A stretch of DNA of 64,000 bases from Desulfovibrio sp. X2 (GCF_000422205.1 NZ_ATHV01000015.1:81191-145190); one strand, 5' to 3'. Positions 18,001-29,624 are shown, counted from the stretch's first letter. Numbers and translations are program-made. Notes: a model not told the origin generated them from the letters alone.

Positions 18001-19455
18001 TCAGCCCTTCTTCACTCCCTCCGCGATGCGGTCGCCGAGGGTCTTGTCGACGTTGCGCCAGTATTCGAAGGCGCGCTGCAGCACCGGCTCGGTGACGCCC
18101 TTCTTCAGGTGGCCCACGATGTTGGAGACCAGGCGGTCGCGCGCGGCGTCGTCCAGGACCTTGCGCACCATGGTCCCGGCCTGGCCGAAGTCGTCGTCGT
18201 CCTTGCGCTTGGTGTAGGCCGCGCGCACGAACTCGCCGCTGGCGCCCCAGACCTCGACCTGCGGGTAGCGCTCGCCGTCCGCCTTGGGGCCGCCCTTGGA
18301 GTTGGGCGCGTACACGGGGTCGGAGACGTTCTGCACGCGCATGGCGCCGTCCTTGCTGTAGCTGTGCACCGGCGCCTTGGGCCGGTTCACCGGGATCTGC
18401 CTGTAGTTCACGCCCAGGCGCGCGCGGTGGGCGTCGGCGTAGGAGAAGAGGCGGGCCAGAAGCATCTTGTCCGGGCTCGGGCCGATGCCGGGCACCAGGT
18501 TGTTGGGCTCGAAGGCCGCCTGCTCGATCTCGGTGTGGAAGTCGGTCGGGTTGCGCGTGAGCGTGAGCCTGCCGACCTCGTGCAGGGGGTAGTCGGCGTG
18601 CGGCCAGACCTTGGTCAGGTCGAAGGGGTTGAAGCGGTAGGTCTCGGCCTCGGCAAAGGGCATGATCTGCATCTTCAGCGTCCAACTCGGATAGTCGCCG
18701 CGCTTGATGGCCTCGAAGAGGTCGCGGCGGTGGTAGTCCGAGTCCTCGCCAGCGATGCGGTCGGCGTCGGCCTGGGTCAGGAACTCGATGCCCTGGTCGG
18801 TCTTGAAGTGGTACTTGACCCAGAAGCGCTCGCCCTTGGCGTTGACCCACATGTAGGTGTGGCTGGAGTAGCCGTTCATGTGCCGCCAGGTCTTGGGGAT
18901 GCCGCGGTCGCCCATGAGCCAGGTGACCTGGTGCGCCGACTCGGGCGAGAGGGTCCAGAAGTCCCACTGCATGTCGTGGTCGCGCAGCCCGCTGTCCGCG
19001 CGGCGCTTCTGCGAGCGGATGAAGTGCTGGAACTTCATGGGGTCGCGCATGAAGAAGACGGGCGTGTTGTTGCCCACCATGTCGTAGTTGCCCTCGGTGG
19101 TGTAGAACTTGAGGGCGAAGCCGCGCGGGTCGCGCCAGGTGTCCGGGCTGCCGCGCTCGCCCGCCACGGTGGAGAAGCGGATCAGGGTGTCGGTCTTGGT
19201 GCCCGGCTGGAACACGGCGGCCTTGGTGTAGGCGCTCACGTCCCTGGTGACCTCGAAGTGGCCGAAGGCGCCCGAGCCCTTGGCGTGCGGCTGGCGCTCG
19301 GGGATGCGCTCGCGGTTGAAGTTGGCCATCTGCTCGATGAGGTAGTGGTCCTGGAGCAGAATGGGACCGTCCGGCCCCACGGTGAGCGAGAACTCGTCGC
19401 TCGCCACCGGAATACCGGCGTCGGTCGTCGTCGGCTTGCGCTTGTCGTCTGCCAT
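18001..19455 (-). CDS. katA: Monofunctional haem catalase
   Basis: A 484-residue clade-3 type catalase that splits hydrogen peroxide. The distal region is [17 protein letters not shown], the NAD(P)H/haem region is [16 protein letters not shown], and the proximal haem ligand motif is [14 protein letters not shown] (Tyr near residue 340). The start is the ATG at 19455 with GGAGGAGAGG upstream. For an anaerobe it is an oxygen-defence enzyme. A palindrome overlaps its -10 box, so peroxide- or metal-responsive repression is likely. Confidence 0.95.
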   Translation of the reverse strand: MADDKRKPTTTDAGIPVASDEFSLTVGPDGPILLQDHYLIEQMANFNRERIPERQPHAKGSGAFGHFEVTRDVSAYTKAAVFQPGTKTDTLIRFSTVAGERGSPDTWRDPRGFALKFYTTEGNYDMVGNNTPVFFMRDPMKFQHFIRSQKRRADSGLRDHDMQWDFWTLSPESAHQVTWLMGDRGIPKTWRHMNGYSSHTYMWVNAKGERFWVKYHFKTDQGIEFLTQADADRIAGEDSDYHRRDLFEAIKRGDYPSWTLKMQIMPFAEAETYRFNPFDLTKVWPHADYPLHEVGRLTLTRNPTDFHTEIEQAAFEPNNLVPGIGPSPDKMLLARLFSYADAHRARLGVNYRQIPVNRPKAPVHSYSKDGAMRVQNVSDPVYAPNSKGGPKADGERYPQVEVWGASGEFVRAAYTKRKDDDDFGQAGTMVRKVLDDAARDRLVSNIVGHLKKGVTEPVLQRAFEYWRNVDKTLGDRIAEGVKKG

Positions 19456-19522
19456 GATCCTCTCCTCCCGATACGGTTTGTCTCTCGGCAATATCCCGAG
19501 ATGACAGGATTTTTTGATACTT

Positions 19523-19559
19523 ATGGAGAATCATACTCCATTTCGAGGAGCAGGGTCAA
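19523..19559 (-). promoter_or_regulatory. katA promoter with overlapping palindromic operator (Fur/PerR-like)
   Basis: -35 TTGACC (19554-19559) and -10 TATGAT (19530-19535) are 18 bases apart on the minus strand. The 19-base palindrome ATGGAGAATCATACTCCAT (19523-19541, one mismatch pair) covers the -10. A repressor bound here would block RNA polymerase. The size and position suit a Fur-superfamily (PerR) site; the regulator itself is not in the window. Confidence 0.6.
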
Positions 19560-19741
19560 ACGACGAGCCGGTCATGCGGGAAGTTTTTCGGCCCGGGGAC
19601 GGGCGGATCGCGGAAAAGGGCTGCGCGGCGGGTTTTTCGGACCGAAAAAAAAGGCCTGGAGTCCCGGGCCGGCCCCGCGGCGGAGCATCGGACCAGGGTT
19701 TCGCACGATCAGGCATTCACACGACGGCCCGCCGGGCATAG

Positions 19742-20803
<1,062 letters not shown>

Positions 20804-20831
20804 GCCCTCCTTTCCCAAAAGAGCCGCATGC

Positions 20832-20868
20832 AGAAGGCCGCCCGGGCGTCTCGCCCGGGCGGCCTTCT
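20832..20868. terminator. Bidirectional terminator between convergent genes
   Basis: A perfect 17-bp stem (20832-20848 against 20852-20868) with a 3-base loop, between the aldo/keto reductase and the isochorismatase-like gene. Confidence 0.85.
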
Positions 20869-20890
20869 CGTCGTCGCCGACGCCCTGGGC

Positions 20891-21448
20891 CTAGCGCAAC
20901 TCCAAGAGGCGCAGGACGTCGTCCGTGGACGCGGTCTCGCCCAGGCGGGGGAAGATGCGCGCGACGCTGTTCGCGTGCGCCTCGGGGTCGCGGTCGGTCA
21001 TGGCGTCCGTGACCAGGGCCACGTTGTAGCCCAGGTCGTAGGCGCTGCGCGCCGTGGACTCCACGCCCACGCTGGTGGAGATGCCGCAGAGCACGACCTG
21101 GGTCGCGCCGAGCCCGCGCAGCATCTCGTCCAGCGAGGAGCCGAGGAAGGCGCCCCAGCACTGCTTGGTGACGCGCAGGTCGCCCGGCTGTACTGCAAGC
21201 TCCGGCACGAGCTCGAACCACTTGGGGTCGGAGGGCAGCTGCCCGGCCGGGGCCTCGGTGCGGCCCGGCGCGCGGGCCGTGACGTTGACCAGGACCACGG
21301 GCAGGCCGCGCGCCCGGAAGGCCTCGGCGAGCCGCGCCGCGCGGGCTACGATCTCCTCTGCCGGATCGGCCGTGGGCATGGCCGTGATGCCGTTTTGCAG
21401 GTCCACGACGATGAGGGCCGCGACGCGGTCCAGCTTGGTGATGGGCAT
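20891..21448 (-). CDS. Isochorismatase-family cysteine hydrolase
   Basis: A 185-residue cysteine hydrolase. The triad is Asp in ALIVVDLQNGI, Lys in RVTKQCWGAF and Cys in VVLCGISTSVGVESTARSAYDLGY. The family includes isochorismatase, nicotinamidase and N-carbamoylsarcosine amidase; nothing here fixes the substrate. It is transcribed alone. Confidence 0.88.
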   Translation of the reverse strand: MPITKLDRVAALIVVDLQNGITAMPTADPAEEIVARAARLAEAFRARGLPVVLVNVTARAPGRTEAPAGQLPSDPKWFELVPELAVQPGDLRVTKQCWGAFLGSSLDEMLRGLGATQVVLCGISTSVGVESTARSAYDLGYNVALVTDAMTDRDPEAHANSVARIFPRLGETASTDDVLRLLELR

Positions 21449-21634
21449 GGTTTCTCCTTTGCTGTCGTCCTTCCCGGACAGCGCGGGCGCTGCGGCCGGG
21501 AACCCCGGCCGGGCGGACGACGCCCCCCGGTTTCTCGAATCCGCTGTTGGAAATTCCCACCCTAATACAGTACTGGATGTTCAACCATCCCCCGCGCCTT
21601 TGCGGGGCCGGGCCCGCGCGCAAGGAGGGAGAGC

Positions 21635-23041
21635 ATGGGCGGCTTCAGGATCGAGACGGACGGCATGGGCGAGGTCGAGGTCCCGGCGGACAGGCTGTGG
21701 GGCGCGCAGACGCAGCGCTCCCTCGAGTATTTCAGCATCGGGCGCGACCTCATGCCGCGCGAGATGATCGCTGCCTACGCGGTCCTGAAGCGGGCCTGCG
21801 CCACGGCCAACCACGCGGGCGGGCGGCTGGACGGCGAGAGGTCCGGCCTGATCGTCCGGGTCTGCGACGAGCTGCTCGCGGGCGAGCACGCCGACATGTT
21901 CCCCCTGCACGTCTGGATGACGGGCAGCGGGACCCAGTTCAACATGAACGTCAACGAGGTCGTCTCCAACCGCTGCTGCCAGATCGCGGGCACGCCGCTC
22001 GGCAGCAAGGCCCCGGTGCACCCGAACGACCACGTGAACATGTCGCAGTCCACCAACGACAACTTTCCCTCGGCCATGAACATCGCCGCGGCGACGGGCG
22101 TGACCGGCCGCCTCCTGCCCGCCGTGGCCGCGCTGCGCGACGCGGTGGCCGAAAAGGCCGCAGAGTGGGACGCGATCGTCAAGATCGGCCGCACCCACAT
22201 GCAGGACGCCACCCCCCTGACGCTGGGCCAGGAATGGTCCGGCTATGCGGCCATGCTCACGGACGGCCTCGCGCGCATCGAGGACGCCCTGGAAGGGGTC
22301 TACCTCCTGGCGCTCGGCGGCACGGCCGTGGGCACCGGGATCAACGCCGCGCCCGGCTTCGGCGAGGCCGCCGCGGCGGAGATCGCGGCCCTCACCGGGC
22401 TGCCCTTCTCGAGCGCCCCGAACAAGTTCGCCGTCCAGGGCGCGCACGACGCGCTGGTGCACCTCTCCGGCGCGCTGCGCACCCTGGCCGTCTCCCTGTA
22501 CAAGATCGCCAACGACATCCGGCTGCTCTCCTGCGGCCCGCGGGCGGGCTTCGCCGAGCTGTCCATCCCCGGGAACGAGCCAGGCTCCTCGATCATGCCC
22601 GGCAAGGTCAACCCGACCCAGGTGGAGGCCCTGACCATGCTCGCGGTCCAGGTCATGGCCAACGACGTGGCCGTGGGCTTCGGCGGCGCGTCCGGCTACC
22701 TGGAGATGAACGTCTACAAGCCCCTGATCATCGCCAACGTCATGCAGTCGATCACCCTGCTCGGCGACGGCTGCGTGAACTTCCGCCGCTTCCTGGTCGA
22801 GGGTACCCGTCCGAACCTCGCGAAGATCAGGGAATACGTGGACCGCTCGCTGATGCTGGTGACCGCCCTGGCTCCGGTGATCGGCTACGACAAGGCCTCG
22901 CGCATCGCCCACCACGCCATGGAGCGCGACCTCACCCTGAAGGAGGCCGCGCTGGACCTCGGCTTCGTCAGCGAGGCCGAGTTCGACCACGTGGTGGACC
23001 CCGCCAGGATGGTCAGGCCCTACGTGGCCGGAAAGGACTGA
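21635..23041 (+). CDS. fumC: Class II fumarate hydratase
   Basis: A 468-residue class II (iron-independent) fumarase, interconverting fumarate and malate. The signature [11 protein letters not shown] lies at about residues 317-327, with [14 protein letters not shown] and [13 protein letters not shown] as the other conserved segments. It has the normal family length, in contrast to the longer aspA. The ATG has AAGGAGGGAGAGC upstream. Together with aspartase it could feed amino-acid carbon into C4 metabolism. Confidence 0.93.
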   Translation: MGGFRIETDGMGEVEVPADRLWGAQTQRSLEYFSIGRDLMPREMIAAYAVLKRACATANHAGGRLDGERSGLIVRVCDELLAGEHADMFPLHVWMTGSGTQFNMNVNEVVSNRCCQIAGTPLGSKAPVHPNDHVNMSQSTNDNFPSAMNIAAATGVTGRLLPAVAALRDAVAEKAAEWDAIVKIGRTHMQDATPLTLGQEWSGYAAMLTDGLARIEDALEGVYLLALGGTAVGTGINAAPGFGEAAAAEIAALTGLPFSSAPNKFAVQGAHDALVHLSGALRTLAVSLYKIANDIRLLSCGPRAGFAELSIPGNEPGSSIMPGKVNPTQVEALTMLAVQVMANDVAVGFGGASGYLEMNVYKPLIIANVMQSITLLGDGCVNFRRFLVEGTRPNLAKIREYVDRSLMLVTALAPVIGYDKASRIAHHAMERDLTLKEAALDLGFVSEAEFDHVVDPARMVRPYVAGKD

Positions 23042-23078
23042 GGCGTGGGCACTGAGGCGCGGGCTGGACGAGAGAGAG

Positions 23079-23160
23079 AAGATGCCTCCGGCGGCCGGAG
23101 GGGGCTGCGCGCCCCCTCTGGACTCCCCTGCGCCAGGCTGAGCCTGGACCCCTTTCGCAG
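23079..23160 (+). repeat. Downstream element with GC hairpin (copy 1)
   Basis: Begins GAAGATGCCTCCGGCGGCC and contains AGGGGGCTGCGCGCCCCCT, a strong hairpin. A close inverted copy ends at 23650, just past the convergent oxidoreductase gene. Each copy probably serves as terminator DNA for its own gene. Similar text follows genes in many Desulfovibrio genomes, as I recall. Confidence 0.6.
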
Positions 23161-23219
23161 GCGGCACGACTGACGACCGGGCGAACGAGGCCTGGGCGTG
23201 CGAGGCCGCAGAACGAATA

Positions 23220-23277
23220 TGCCCGGGATTTTCCCGCGAGCCTCGCTGCGCTCGGACCACGGGAAAATCCCGGGCAC
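23220..23277. repeat. Long inverted repeat
   Basis: Arms of about 17 bp (TGCCCGGGATTTTCCCG and its complement) are separated by about 24 bases. The stem lies between the two convergent genes. Confidence 0.6.
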
Positions 23278-23427
23278 GGTTGGCGTCGGGGCCCGATTAT
23301 CGGGACAGTCTCCCCGAACCCCTCGCCCGTAATCGACCGAATCGGCTGAGACGTCTTTTTCTCCCTCTCCTTTGCCGAGGGTCTTCGCAGGCGCTCGCTG
23401 TTTTCGCCATGGGCAAAGGAGATGGTG

Positions 23428-23470
23428 GCGGACCGGATTTTCGCCGTCCGGCGAAAAAACGGTCCGGTTC
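23428..23470. repeat. Imperfect hairpin
   Basis: GGACCGGATTTTCGCC pairs with GGCGAAAAAACGGTCC around GTCC, with two mismatches. It is part of the 616-base gene-free stretch 23042-23657, which otherwise holds only the inverted repeats listed here. Confidence 0.45.
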
Positions 23471-23574
23471 TTCCCTGGCCATCCGCGGCGCACGACACCC
23501 CACCCCGGCGGCCTTCCACGCCCAGACGGCCCGTGTTCTTTTCCCGGGCGTGCCATGCGCGAAGGGGGTCGAGG

Positions 23575-23650
23575 CAGAGCCTCGCGCGGGGATGGTCCAG
23601 GAAGGGGGCGCGCAGCCCCCTTCCTGGCCGCCGGAGGCATCTTCGTGTCT
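23575..23650 (-). repeat. Downstream element with GC hairpin (copy 2, inverted)
   Basis: The minus-strand counterpart of the element at 23079-23160. It contains AGGGGGCTGCGCGCCCCCTT and GATGCCTCCGGCGGCC and sits immediately after the stop of the flavin oxidoreductase gene. Confidence 0.6.
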
Positions 23651-23657
23651 CTCTTCC

Positions 23658-24782
23658 CTATTTCCCTGCCGCGCGGGCGCGCTTCTTGGCGAAGGTCTCG
23701 CAGCGGACGCCCTCGCCCGCGAGGATGGGCGTGTAGCAGGCGTTGTCCGAGACGCACTCGGCGGGCCTCGTGTCGCCCTCGTGCCAGCGTTTGACGAGCG
23801 CGGGCTCGCAGATGAGCGGCCGGGAGAGGGAGATCAGGTCGGCCGCGCCCGAGCGCACCAGCTCCTCGGCGATCTCGTAGGAGCGGATGCCGCCCACGAG
23901 GATGAGGGGGATCTTCACGCGCTCCTTGTAGAGCCTCGCGGCCTCGCGGTAGTAGACTTCGTCCTCTGGCCCCTTGATGCGGCCCTTGCGCGCGGGCATG
24001 CGCTCCTCGCCCGCGGCGCGGCTGCCGCCCGAGAGCTCCACGGCGTCCACCGAGGCCTCCTCGAGCATGGCGGCCACGGCCGCGGCCTCGGCGGGGGAGA
24101 AGCCGCCGGGCACGAAATCCTCGGAATTGAGCTTGGCCAGCACCGGATAGTCCGGCCCCACGGCCGCGCGCACCGCTGCCGCGACCTCGAGGAGCAGGCG
24201 CGCGCGGTTCTCCAGCGCGCCGCCGTAGCCGTCCGTGCGGCGGTTCCAGGCCGGGGAGAGGAACTGGCTCAGGAGATAGCCGTGCGCGCCGTGGATCTGC
24301 ACTGCGTCGATCCCGGCCTTCTTCGCCCTGGCCGCGGCCCGGGCGAAGGCCTGCACCAGGGCGCTCATCCCGGCCTGGTCGAGCTCGGCGCAGGCGGGCT
24401 CTCCCTCGCCCTTCGGGGCGCTCGGGCCCACGGCGGGCAGGCCGGAGAGCTGCGCGGCGGCCGCCGCGCCCGCGTGGGCGAGCTGCAGGGCGATCCTGCC
24501 GCCCGCCCGGTGCACGGCCGAGGCGAGGGCGGAGAGCCCGGGCAGCATGGCGTCGTCGTGCGCGCCGAGCTGCTTGAAGCCCGCCCGGCCCTCCGGGCTC
24601 ACGAAGGCGTGGCCCGGGATGACCAGGCCGACCTCGTTTCGCGCAAGCTCGGCCAGGAGCTCGGCCAGGCGCGGGGTGGCCGCGCCGTCGTCCCCGGCCA
24701 GCCCCTCCCAGGTGGCGGAGCGCACGAAGCGGTTCTGCAGGGTCATGGACTTCAGGCTGACGGGCTCGAAAAGTTCCGGCAT
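23658..24782 (-). CDS. NADH:flavin oxidoreductase (old yellow enzyme family)
   Basis: A 374-residue FMN-dependent oxidoreductase with a TIM barrel. It has QLAHAG, the AGIDAVQIHGAHGYLLSQFLSP substrate/FMN segment, WNRRTDGYGGALENRARLL, and the phosphate-binding LILVGGIRS. The usual C-terminal Cys cluster of the 2,4-dienoyl-CoA reductase class is only partial (ECVSDNACY and GVRCETF) and there is no second domain, so it is the short OYE type. The start is the ATG at 24782. It probably reduces alpha,beta-unsaturated carbonyls. Confidence 0.9.
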   Translation of the reverse strand: MPELFEPVSLKSMTLQNRFVRSATWEGLAGDDGAATPRLAELLAELARNEVGLVIPGHAFVSPEGRAGFKQLGAHDDAMLPGLSALASAVHRAGGRIALQLAHAGAAAAAQLSGLPAVGPSAPKGEGEPACAELDQAGMSALVQAFARAAARAKKAGIDAVQIHGAHGYLLSQFLSPAWNRRTDGYGGALENRARLLLEVAAAVRAAVGPDYPVLAKLNSEDFVPGGFSPAEAAAVAAMLEEASVDAVELSGGSRAAGEERMPARKGRIKGPEDEVYYREAARLYKERVKIPLILVGGIRSYEIAEELVRSGAADLISLSRPLICEPALVKRWHEGDTRPAECVSDNACYTPILAGEGVRCETFAKKRARAAGK

Positions 24783-25003
24783 GGCGGTTCTCCGTGTCTC
24801 TGCGGCCGTTGCCGCGTGCTGGAAACGGGGGCAAGGCATCTGCCCTTTGTAAGCCGCCCGGCGCATGGCCGCAACAACTGACTCGGGTTTCTGGGGATAG
24901 TCCGCGGGCCGCTTGTGCATTTTTTCATCCTCCCCGGGGCGCGATTGACTCCCCCCTGCCGCCTGCGTATCAGCATGGCAAACCCTTACCAGTGGAGGTC
25001 GTC

Positions 25004-25342
25004 ATGTTGGATTGGAAGGATTACCGGCAGCAGCTGCTCGCCCGCCTGGGCGAGATGAATTCCCTGTCCCCGGACACCATGAAGGGGCTGAACCTGATGG
25101 GCGGGGCAGGGGAGAAGACGAGCCATCTCTCGGCCAAGACCCGCGAGCTCATCGCCCTGGCCGTTGCCGTGACCACGCGCTGCGACGGCTGCATCGCCTT
25201 CCACACCATGGAGGCCCGCAAGCACGGCGCGAGCGTGGAGGAAGTGGCCGAGGCCCTGGGCGTGGCCGTGAGCCTGAACGCGGGCGCCGCCATCGTCTAC
25301 ACGGCCCGGGCCCTGGACGCGTTCCAGAACCCCGGCGAGTAG
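25004..25342 (+). CDS. AhpD-like carboxymuconolactone decarboxylase family protein
   Basis: A 112-residue CMD-fold protein with the AhpD-type active site TTRCDGCIAFHTMEARKHG (CxxC then His). Such proteins have peroxidase or disulfide-exchange activity. The ATG has TGGAGG seven bases upstream. It is alone between two unrelated genes; a stem (CAGGGCGCG / CGCGCCCTG, about 25403-25433) downstream may terminate it. A role in oxidative defence is inferred. Confidence 0.88.
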   Translation: MLDWKDYRQQLLARLGEMNSLSPDTMKGLNLMGGAGEKTSHLSAKTRELIALAVAVTTRCDGCIAFHTMEARKHGASVEEVAEALGVAVSLNAGAAIVYTARALDAFQNPGE

Positions 25343-25610
25343 GCAGGCCAAAGGCCCCGAGGCCGCCCCGCGCGCTCCGGCACGGCGGGCGCGGCCGGGC
25401 AGGGCGCGACCCTCTTCGGGCCGCGCCCTGCGGCATCGGGGGCTCCCGTGCCGCCTTCCGTTCCTCCCCGGCGCGGACCGGGGAAAAATCATGGTCCCAC
25501 GTTTTCGTGTGTGGGAGATTCGGCCCGAGATTTGACGGGATTCCGGCGGGCGGTTTCCCAAACGCGGGCGCGTCGGACATGCGGCGGCCCCGCAAAAGCC
25601 GACGGCCGCC

Positions 25611-28600
25611 ATGCACGAACGACAACTCCGCAAGCTGAAGCGCCTCTACGCCCTGGCCCTGGCGTGCATCGCCCTGACCATCGTCGCCTCGTCGCTCCTG
25701 ATGCAGTTCGCCATCCGCCAGAACGCGGGCGACGCCAGGATCATCAACCTTTCCGGCCGCCAGCGCATGCTGAGCCAGCGGCTGACCAAGTGCGCCCTGG
25801 GGCTCGAGCTTTCGCCCTCGTCCGAGGAGCGCGGCCGCCTCGCGCGCGAGCTGCGCGAATCCCTGGAGAGCTTCACGGCCGTGCAGGCCGGACTGCAGCA
25901 CGGCGACGCCCGTCTGCTCCTGCCCGCGCAGCGCCACTCGGACGATATCCGCCGCCTCTTCGCCGAGGTCGAGCCCGCCTACCAGGCCCTGTCTGGCTCG
26001 GCCCTGGACCTGCTGCAGGCCCTGGCCGCGCGTCCGGGCGACGGGTCGCCGGGGGAGGATGCCCTGCGCGAGGCCGAGATCAGGGCCTCGGCCTCGGCCA
26101 TGCTGGCCAACGAGCCGCGCTATCTCGAGCTCATGGACCGCATCACCTTCCGCTTCGACACCGAGGCCCGGACGCGCCTGCAGTCGCTGCAGCGCCTGGA
26201 GGGCGTGGTCATGGCCGCGGGGCTCGTGGTGCTGCTCCTCGAGTTCCTGTTCATCTTCCGCCCCTCCCTGGGCCAGCTCACGCGCATGCTGCGTTCACTG
26301 CGCGAGAAGGGCGAGGAGCTCGAGGCGTCCAACGCGCGGCTCACGGAGTCGCTCGGGACCTCGCGGCGCCTGGCCGAGCTGGCCAAGGCCGCGGACCAGG
26401 CCAAGAGCGAGTTCCTGGCGCGCATGAGCCACGAGATCCGCACCCCGCTGAACGCCGTCATCGGCATGAGCCATCTGGCCCTCAAGACCTCCCTCACGCC
26501 CCGCCAGCAGGACTACCTGGACAAGATCCGCCTCTCCTCCACCGCCCTGCTCGGGATCATCAACGACATCCTCGACTTCTCCAAGATCGAGGCAGGCAAG
26601 CTCTCCGTGGAGCGCGTGGACTTCGACCTGGACGCGGTGCTCGGCAACGTGGTGGCCATCAACAGCCTGAACGCGGAGGAGAAGGACCTCGAGCTCCTGC
26701 TCTGCGTCGGCGACGACGTGCCCCAGGACCTGGTGGGCGATCCCCTGCGCCTGGGGCAGGTGCTGCTCAACCTGGTCAGCAACGCCGTGAAGTTCACGGA
26801 GGAGGGGGAGGTCTTCATCGGCGTCAGCCGCCTGAATGGGGCGGATGAAGACGGCGGCGGGGAGGGCGGCGAGGTCCGGCTGCGCTTTTGCGTGCGCGAC
26901 ACCGGCATAGGGCTCACCGGGGAGCAGGCGGAGCGCCTCTTCACCCCCTTCTCCCAGGCGGACGGCTCCATCACCCGGCGCTACGGCGGCACCGGGCTCG
27001 GGCTCAGCATCTCGCACCGGCTCGTGGAGCTCATGGGCGGCAGCCTGCGCGTGGAGAGCACGCCGGGCAAGGGCAGCGAGTTCCATTTCACCCTCCGCCT
27101 GCCCGTGGCCCGCGCCGCCGCCGCGGCCAAGCCCTGCGGGACGCAGGGCTTGGAGGGCACGCGGGTGCTGGTGGTGGACGACAACGCCACTTCGCGCCAG
27201 ATCCTCTGCGACAATCTCGCCTCCCTGCGCTTCGTCCCCGTGGCCGCGGCCTCGGGCGAGGAGGCCCTGCATCTGCTCGAGAGCGACGCCGAGGGCTTCG
27301 CCGCCGTGCTGCTGGACTGGAAGATGCCGCGCATGGACGGCGCGGCCTGCGCCGCGCGCATCCGGGCCCTGCCCCTGCCCAGGCGGCCGGTGGTCGTCAT
27401 GGTCACGGCCTACGGCCGCGAGGAGGTGCGGCGCGAGGCCGAGAACGTGGGCGTGGAGGCCTTCCTGGTCAAGCCCGTGAGCCGCTCCGTGCTCTTCAAC
27501 ACCCTGGCCGGGAACCTGGGGGCGGCGGCCGCCGTGCGTCCCGCCGCGGCCCGGGAGGAGGCGGCCGCGGGCGGAGGCGAGGCCCTGCCCGAGGAGTGCA
27601 GGGGCGCGCGCGTGCTCGTGGTGGAGGACAACGACATCAACCGCCAGATCGCGCGCGAGCTTCTGGAGGACGCCGGACTCGCGGTGGGGCTCGCCTGCGA
27701 CGGCGAGGAGGCGCTGCGCATCCTGGGGGCGGAGCACGGGCCGCGCTACGACCTGGTGCTCATGGACATCCAGATGCCGGGCATGGGCGGGCTCGAGGCC
27801 GCGCGCCGCATCCGCGGGGAGCTCGGGCTTCGCGCCCTGCCCATCATCGCGGCCACGGCCCACGCACTGACCGAGGACCGCGAGGCGAGCCTGGCCGCGG
27901 GCATGAACGACCACGTGAACAAGCCCATCGACCCGGACGAGCTCTTCGCGACGCTTACGCGCTGGCTGCCCGCCTGCGCGGGGACCGGGGAACGGAGGCG
28001 GCCCGCGCCCCCCGCGCCCGGGCCCGCCGCCGACCCCATGCCGGAACAGGCCGAGGTGCTGGACGTGCGGCTCGGGCTCTCGCGCGTGCGCGGCAACCGG
28101 CCCCTCTACCTGCGGCTCCTGCGCGCCTTCCTGCGCGACCAGTCCGGCTTTCCGCAGATGCTGCGCGAGAAGCTCGCGGCGCGCGACGCGGCCACGGCGC
28201 GGCGCCTGATCCATTCGCTCAAGGGCGTGGCCGGGAACATCGGGGCCATGGCGCTGTATGCCGCGGCCGTCGACCTCGAGCTCTGCGTGCGCGAGGACCC
28301 CTACGGCTGCCGCCCGCTGGAGCAGGCCGCGGCCGAGGCCTTCGCCCGCACGGCCGAGGCCGTGGCGGCGCATCTGGCGGCGGCGGGGGCGGACGAGACG
28401 GCCGCTGAGCCCGGGCAGCCGCCCGTGCCCTCGGCCGAGGCGCTGCAGGGTCCCCTGGCCGAGCTGGCCGGGCTCCTGGCGCAGCACGACACGCGGGCGC
28501 TGGACGTCTGGGACTCCCTGGCCTCCGAGCTGGGGCAGGGCGCGCCCGCGGCGGCCCATGCCCTCGGCCGGAGCCTGCGCACGCTGAAGTTCCGCGAGGC

Positions 28601-28679
28601 CGCGGAGCACCTTGCGGCCCTGCGCGCGGCCCTCGCCGAGCGGGACGTGCCTGCGGACAGCGGGAACGCCCAGGGCTGA
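25611..28679 (+). CDS. Hybrid sensor histidine kinase with two receivers and Hpt
   Basis: A 1022-residue membrane kinase. Two transmembrane segments (about 15-33 and 198-217) enclose a periplasmic type-IV-pili MCP-like (PilJ) sensor whose [19 protein letters not shown] motif is typical of nitrate- or small-ligand-sensing domains. Then come a HisKA domain with the phospho-His in [15 protein letters not shown] (about 274), a HATPase (about 385-500, [10 protein letters not shown] and [14 protein letters not shown]), receiver 1 (phospho-Asp in [11 protein letters not shown], about 567), receiver 2 ([11 protein letters not shown], about 716) and an Hpt domain with [13 protein letters not shown] (His about 867). 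A last region of about 80 residues is Ala-rich. No output gene is adjacent. Confidence 0.93.
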   Translation: MHERQLRKLKRLYALALACIALTIVASSLLMQFAIRQNAGDARIINLSGRQRMLSQRLTKCALGLELSPSSEERGRLARELRESLESFTAVQAGLQHGDARLLLPAQRHSDDIRRLFAEVEPAYQALSGSALDLLQALAARPGDGSPGEDALREAEIRASASAMLANEPRYLELMDRITFRFDTEARTRLQSLQRLEGVVMAAGLVVLLLEFLFIFRPSLGQLTRMLRSLREKGEELEASNARLTESLGTSRRLAELAKAADQAKSEFLARMSHEIRTPLNAVIGMSHLALKTSLTPRQQDYLDKIRLSSTALLGIINDILDFSKIEAGKLSVERVDFDLDAVLGNVVAINSLNAEEKDLELLLCVGDDVPQDLVGDPLRLGQVLLNLVSNAVKFTEEGEVFIGVSRLNGADEDGGGEGGEVRLRFCVRDTGIGLTGEQAERLFTPFSQADGSITRRYGGTGLGLSISHRLVELMGGSLRVESTPGKGSEFHFTLRLPVARAAAAAKPCGTQGLEGTRVLVVDDNATSRQILCDNLASLRFVPVAAASGEEALHLLESDAEGFAAVLLDWKMPRMDGAACAARIRALPLPRRPVVVMVTAYGREEVRREAENVGVEAFLVKPVSRSVLFNTLAGNLGAAAAVRPAAAREEAAAGGGEALPEECRGARVLVVEDNDINRQIARELLEDAGLAVGLACDGEEALRILGAEHGPRYDLVLMDIQMPGMGGLEAARRIRGELGLRALPIIAATAHALTEDREASLAAGMNDHVNKPIDPDELFATLTRWLPACAGTGERRRPAPPAPGPAADPMPEQAEVLDVRLGLSRVRGNRPLYLRLLRAFLRDQSGFPQMLREKLAARDAATARRLIHSLKGVAGNIGAMALYAAAVDLELCVREDPYGCRPLEQAAAEAFARTAEAVAAHLAAAGADETAAEPGQPPVPSAEALQGPLAELAGLLAQHDTRALDVWDSLASELGQGAPAAAHALGRSLRTLKFREAAEHLAALRAALAERDVPADSGNAQG

Positions 28680-28693
28680 GGCCCTTCCTTTTC

Positions 28694-28724
28694 CCTTCCT
28701 TCCTTCCTTCCTTCCTTCCTTCCT
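28694..28724. repeat. TTCC microsatellite
   Basis: About seven to eight tandem TTCC units in the gap between the convergent kinase and PocR-domain genes. It is a possible slippage site; it is non-coding here. Confidence 0.85.
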
Positions 28725-28743
28725 CGTCTTCCCGCCCGTCCGC

Positions 28744-29262
28744 TCAGGCCTGGGCAGGCAGCATCCGCTCCACCCAGTCCGCGATCTGCAGCGCGGCGTG
28801 CCGGGCCATCGCCGGGGTGATGGTCGGCACGGACGCGGCAAGCTCCTCCAGCCTGTCGGGCGCGAGCCCCGTGACCCTGCCCACGTGGAAGAGGCCGAGG
28901 GCGGAGTCCGCGATCCGTGCGCCGCAGCCGCCCGCCACGCCCAGGAACTCGCCGCGCGATCCGTTCCGTCCGGGCGCGAAGATGGGCACGGCGATCTTGC
29001 ACAGCCCGGCGTCGCACTCCTCCACCACCGGGCCGTCGCGCTCCGCCTTGCGGCTGATGACCTGGTTGGCGCACGAGCAGATCTGCGAGAGCCCGTTCGG
29101 CACCGCCCGCACGGCGGGGCAGAGCGGGTTCACCCAGTTGGAGTATCCCGTGACCTTGCGGCCGTCCGCATGAAAAACGCCCGGGTTCAGCCCCAGGCGC
29201 GTGGTGATGTTCCTCTCCAGCGCTTCCCAGCGCGAGACGTCCAAGAGATCGGTGAGCGTCAT
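28744..29262 (-). CDS. PocR-domain sensory protein
   Basis: A 172-residue protein made of a single PocR ligand-binding domain (a PAS-like fold first described in the propanediol regulator PocR). It starts LTDLLDVSRWEALERNITTRLGLNPGVF and holds a CSCANQ motif, AGLCKIAVPIF, then a Gly/Cys loop. There is no DNA-binding or kinase domain. The ATG at 29262 has AAAGGAGG upstream. It is divergent from the tmc operon and shares a 478-base regulatory region with it. It may sense a small hydrocarbon or metal ligand and act through a partner; this is inferred. Confidence 0.8.
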   Translation of the reverse strand: MTLTDLLDVSRWEALERNITTRLGLNPGVFHADGRKVTGYSNWVNPLCPAVRAVPNGLSQICSCANQVISRKAERDGPVVEECDAGLCKIAVPIFAPGRNGSRGEFLGVAGGCGARIADSALGLFHVGRVTGLAPDRLEELAASVPTITPAMARHAALQIADWVERMLPAQA

Positions 29263-29378
29263 CGTGGCCTCCTTTGCCCGCAGCAAAGAAAAGAGCGTGC
29301 CGGGCCGGGCGACGCCGCGAATATCCCCTGAAATCAGTGTGTTGCCGCAAAGGATCGGGCCCGGGCCGCGGCGCGGCG

Positions 29379-29394
29379 GTTGCGCCGCCGCAAC
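29379..29394. promoter_or_regulatory. Enhancer site GTTGC-N6-GCAAC (1)
   Basis: GTTGCGCCGCCGCAAC has the same arms and spacing as the site at 29526-29541 and the sites inside the 48-bp palindrome at 36323-36370. It sits in the divergent region between the PocR-domain gene and the tmc operon. Confidence 0.6.
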
Positions 29395-29525
29395 ACGTCC
29401 CGGTGCCGATGCGCAACCCGGCCGCGACACGGCCCCGCGCCGTCCGCTCCGCCGCCCTTCATCTCCGGTCATTGCCGCCCCTGCGGCCCGGCGCTGCGGC
29501 GCGTTGCGGGAAGCGAGCATGCCGT

Positions 29526-29541
29526 GTTGCACCGCCGCAAC
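29526..29541. promoter_or_regulatory. Enhancer site GTTGC-N6-GCAAC (2)
   Basis: GTTGCACCGCCGCAAC lies about 115 bases upstream of the start predicted from the sigma54 promoter at 29625-29642, the classical distance for a sigma54 activator. Confidence 0.65.
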
Positions 29542-29624
29542 CCGGCTGCATCGCGGGCTTCTTCCCTTCGCCTCCGGATTTTTTCAACACGCTGCAATCA
29601 AAGAATGTTTTTTCATGGCGTGCT

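Noticed and set aside
29283..29300. sigma54 promoter for the PocR-domain gene (GC-N10-GC on the minus strand)
   Set aside because: The -24 element lacks GG; the match is too weak, although an enhancer-type site lies at a suitable distance.
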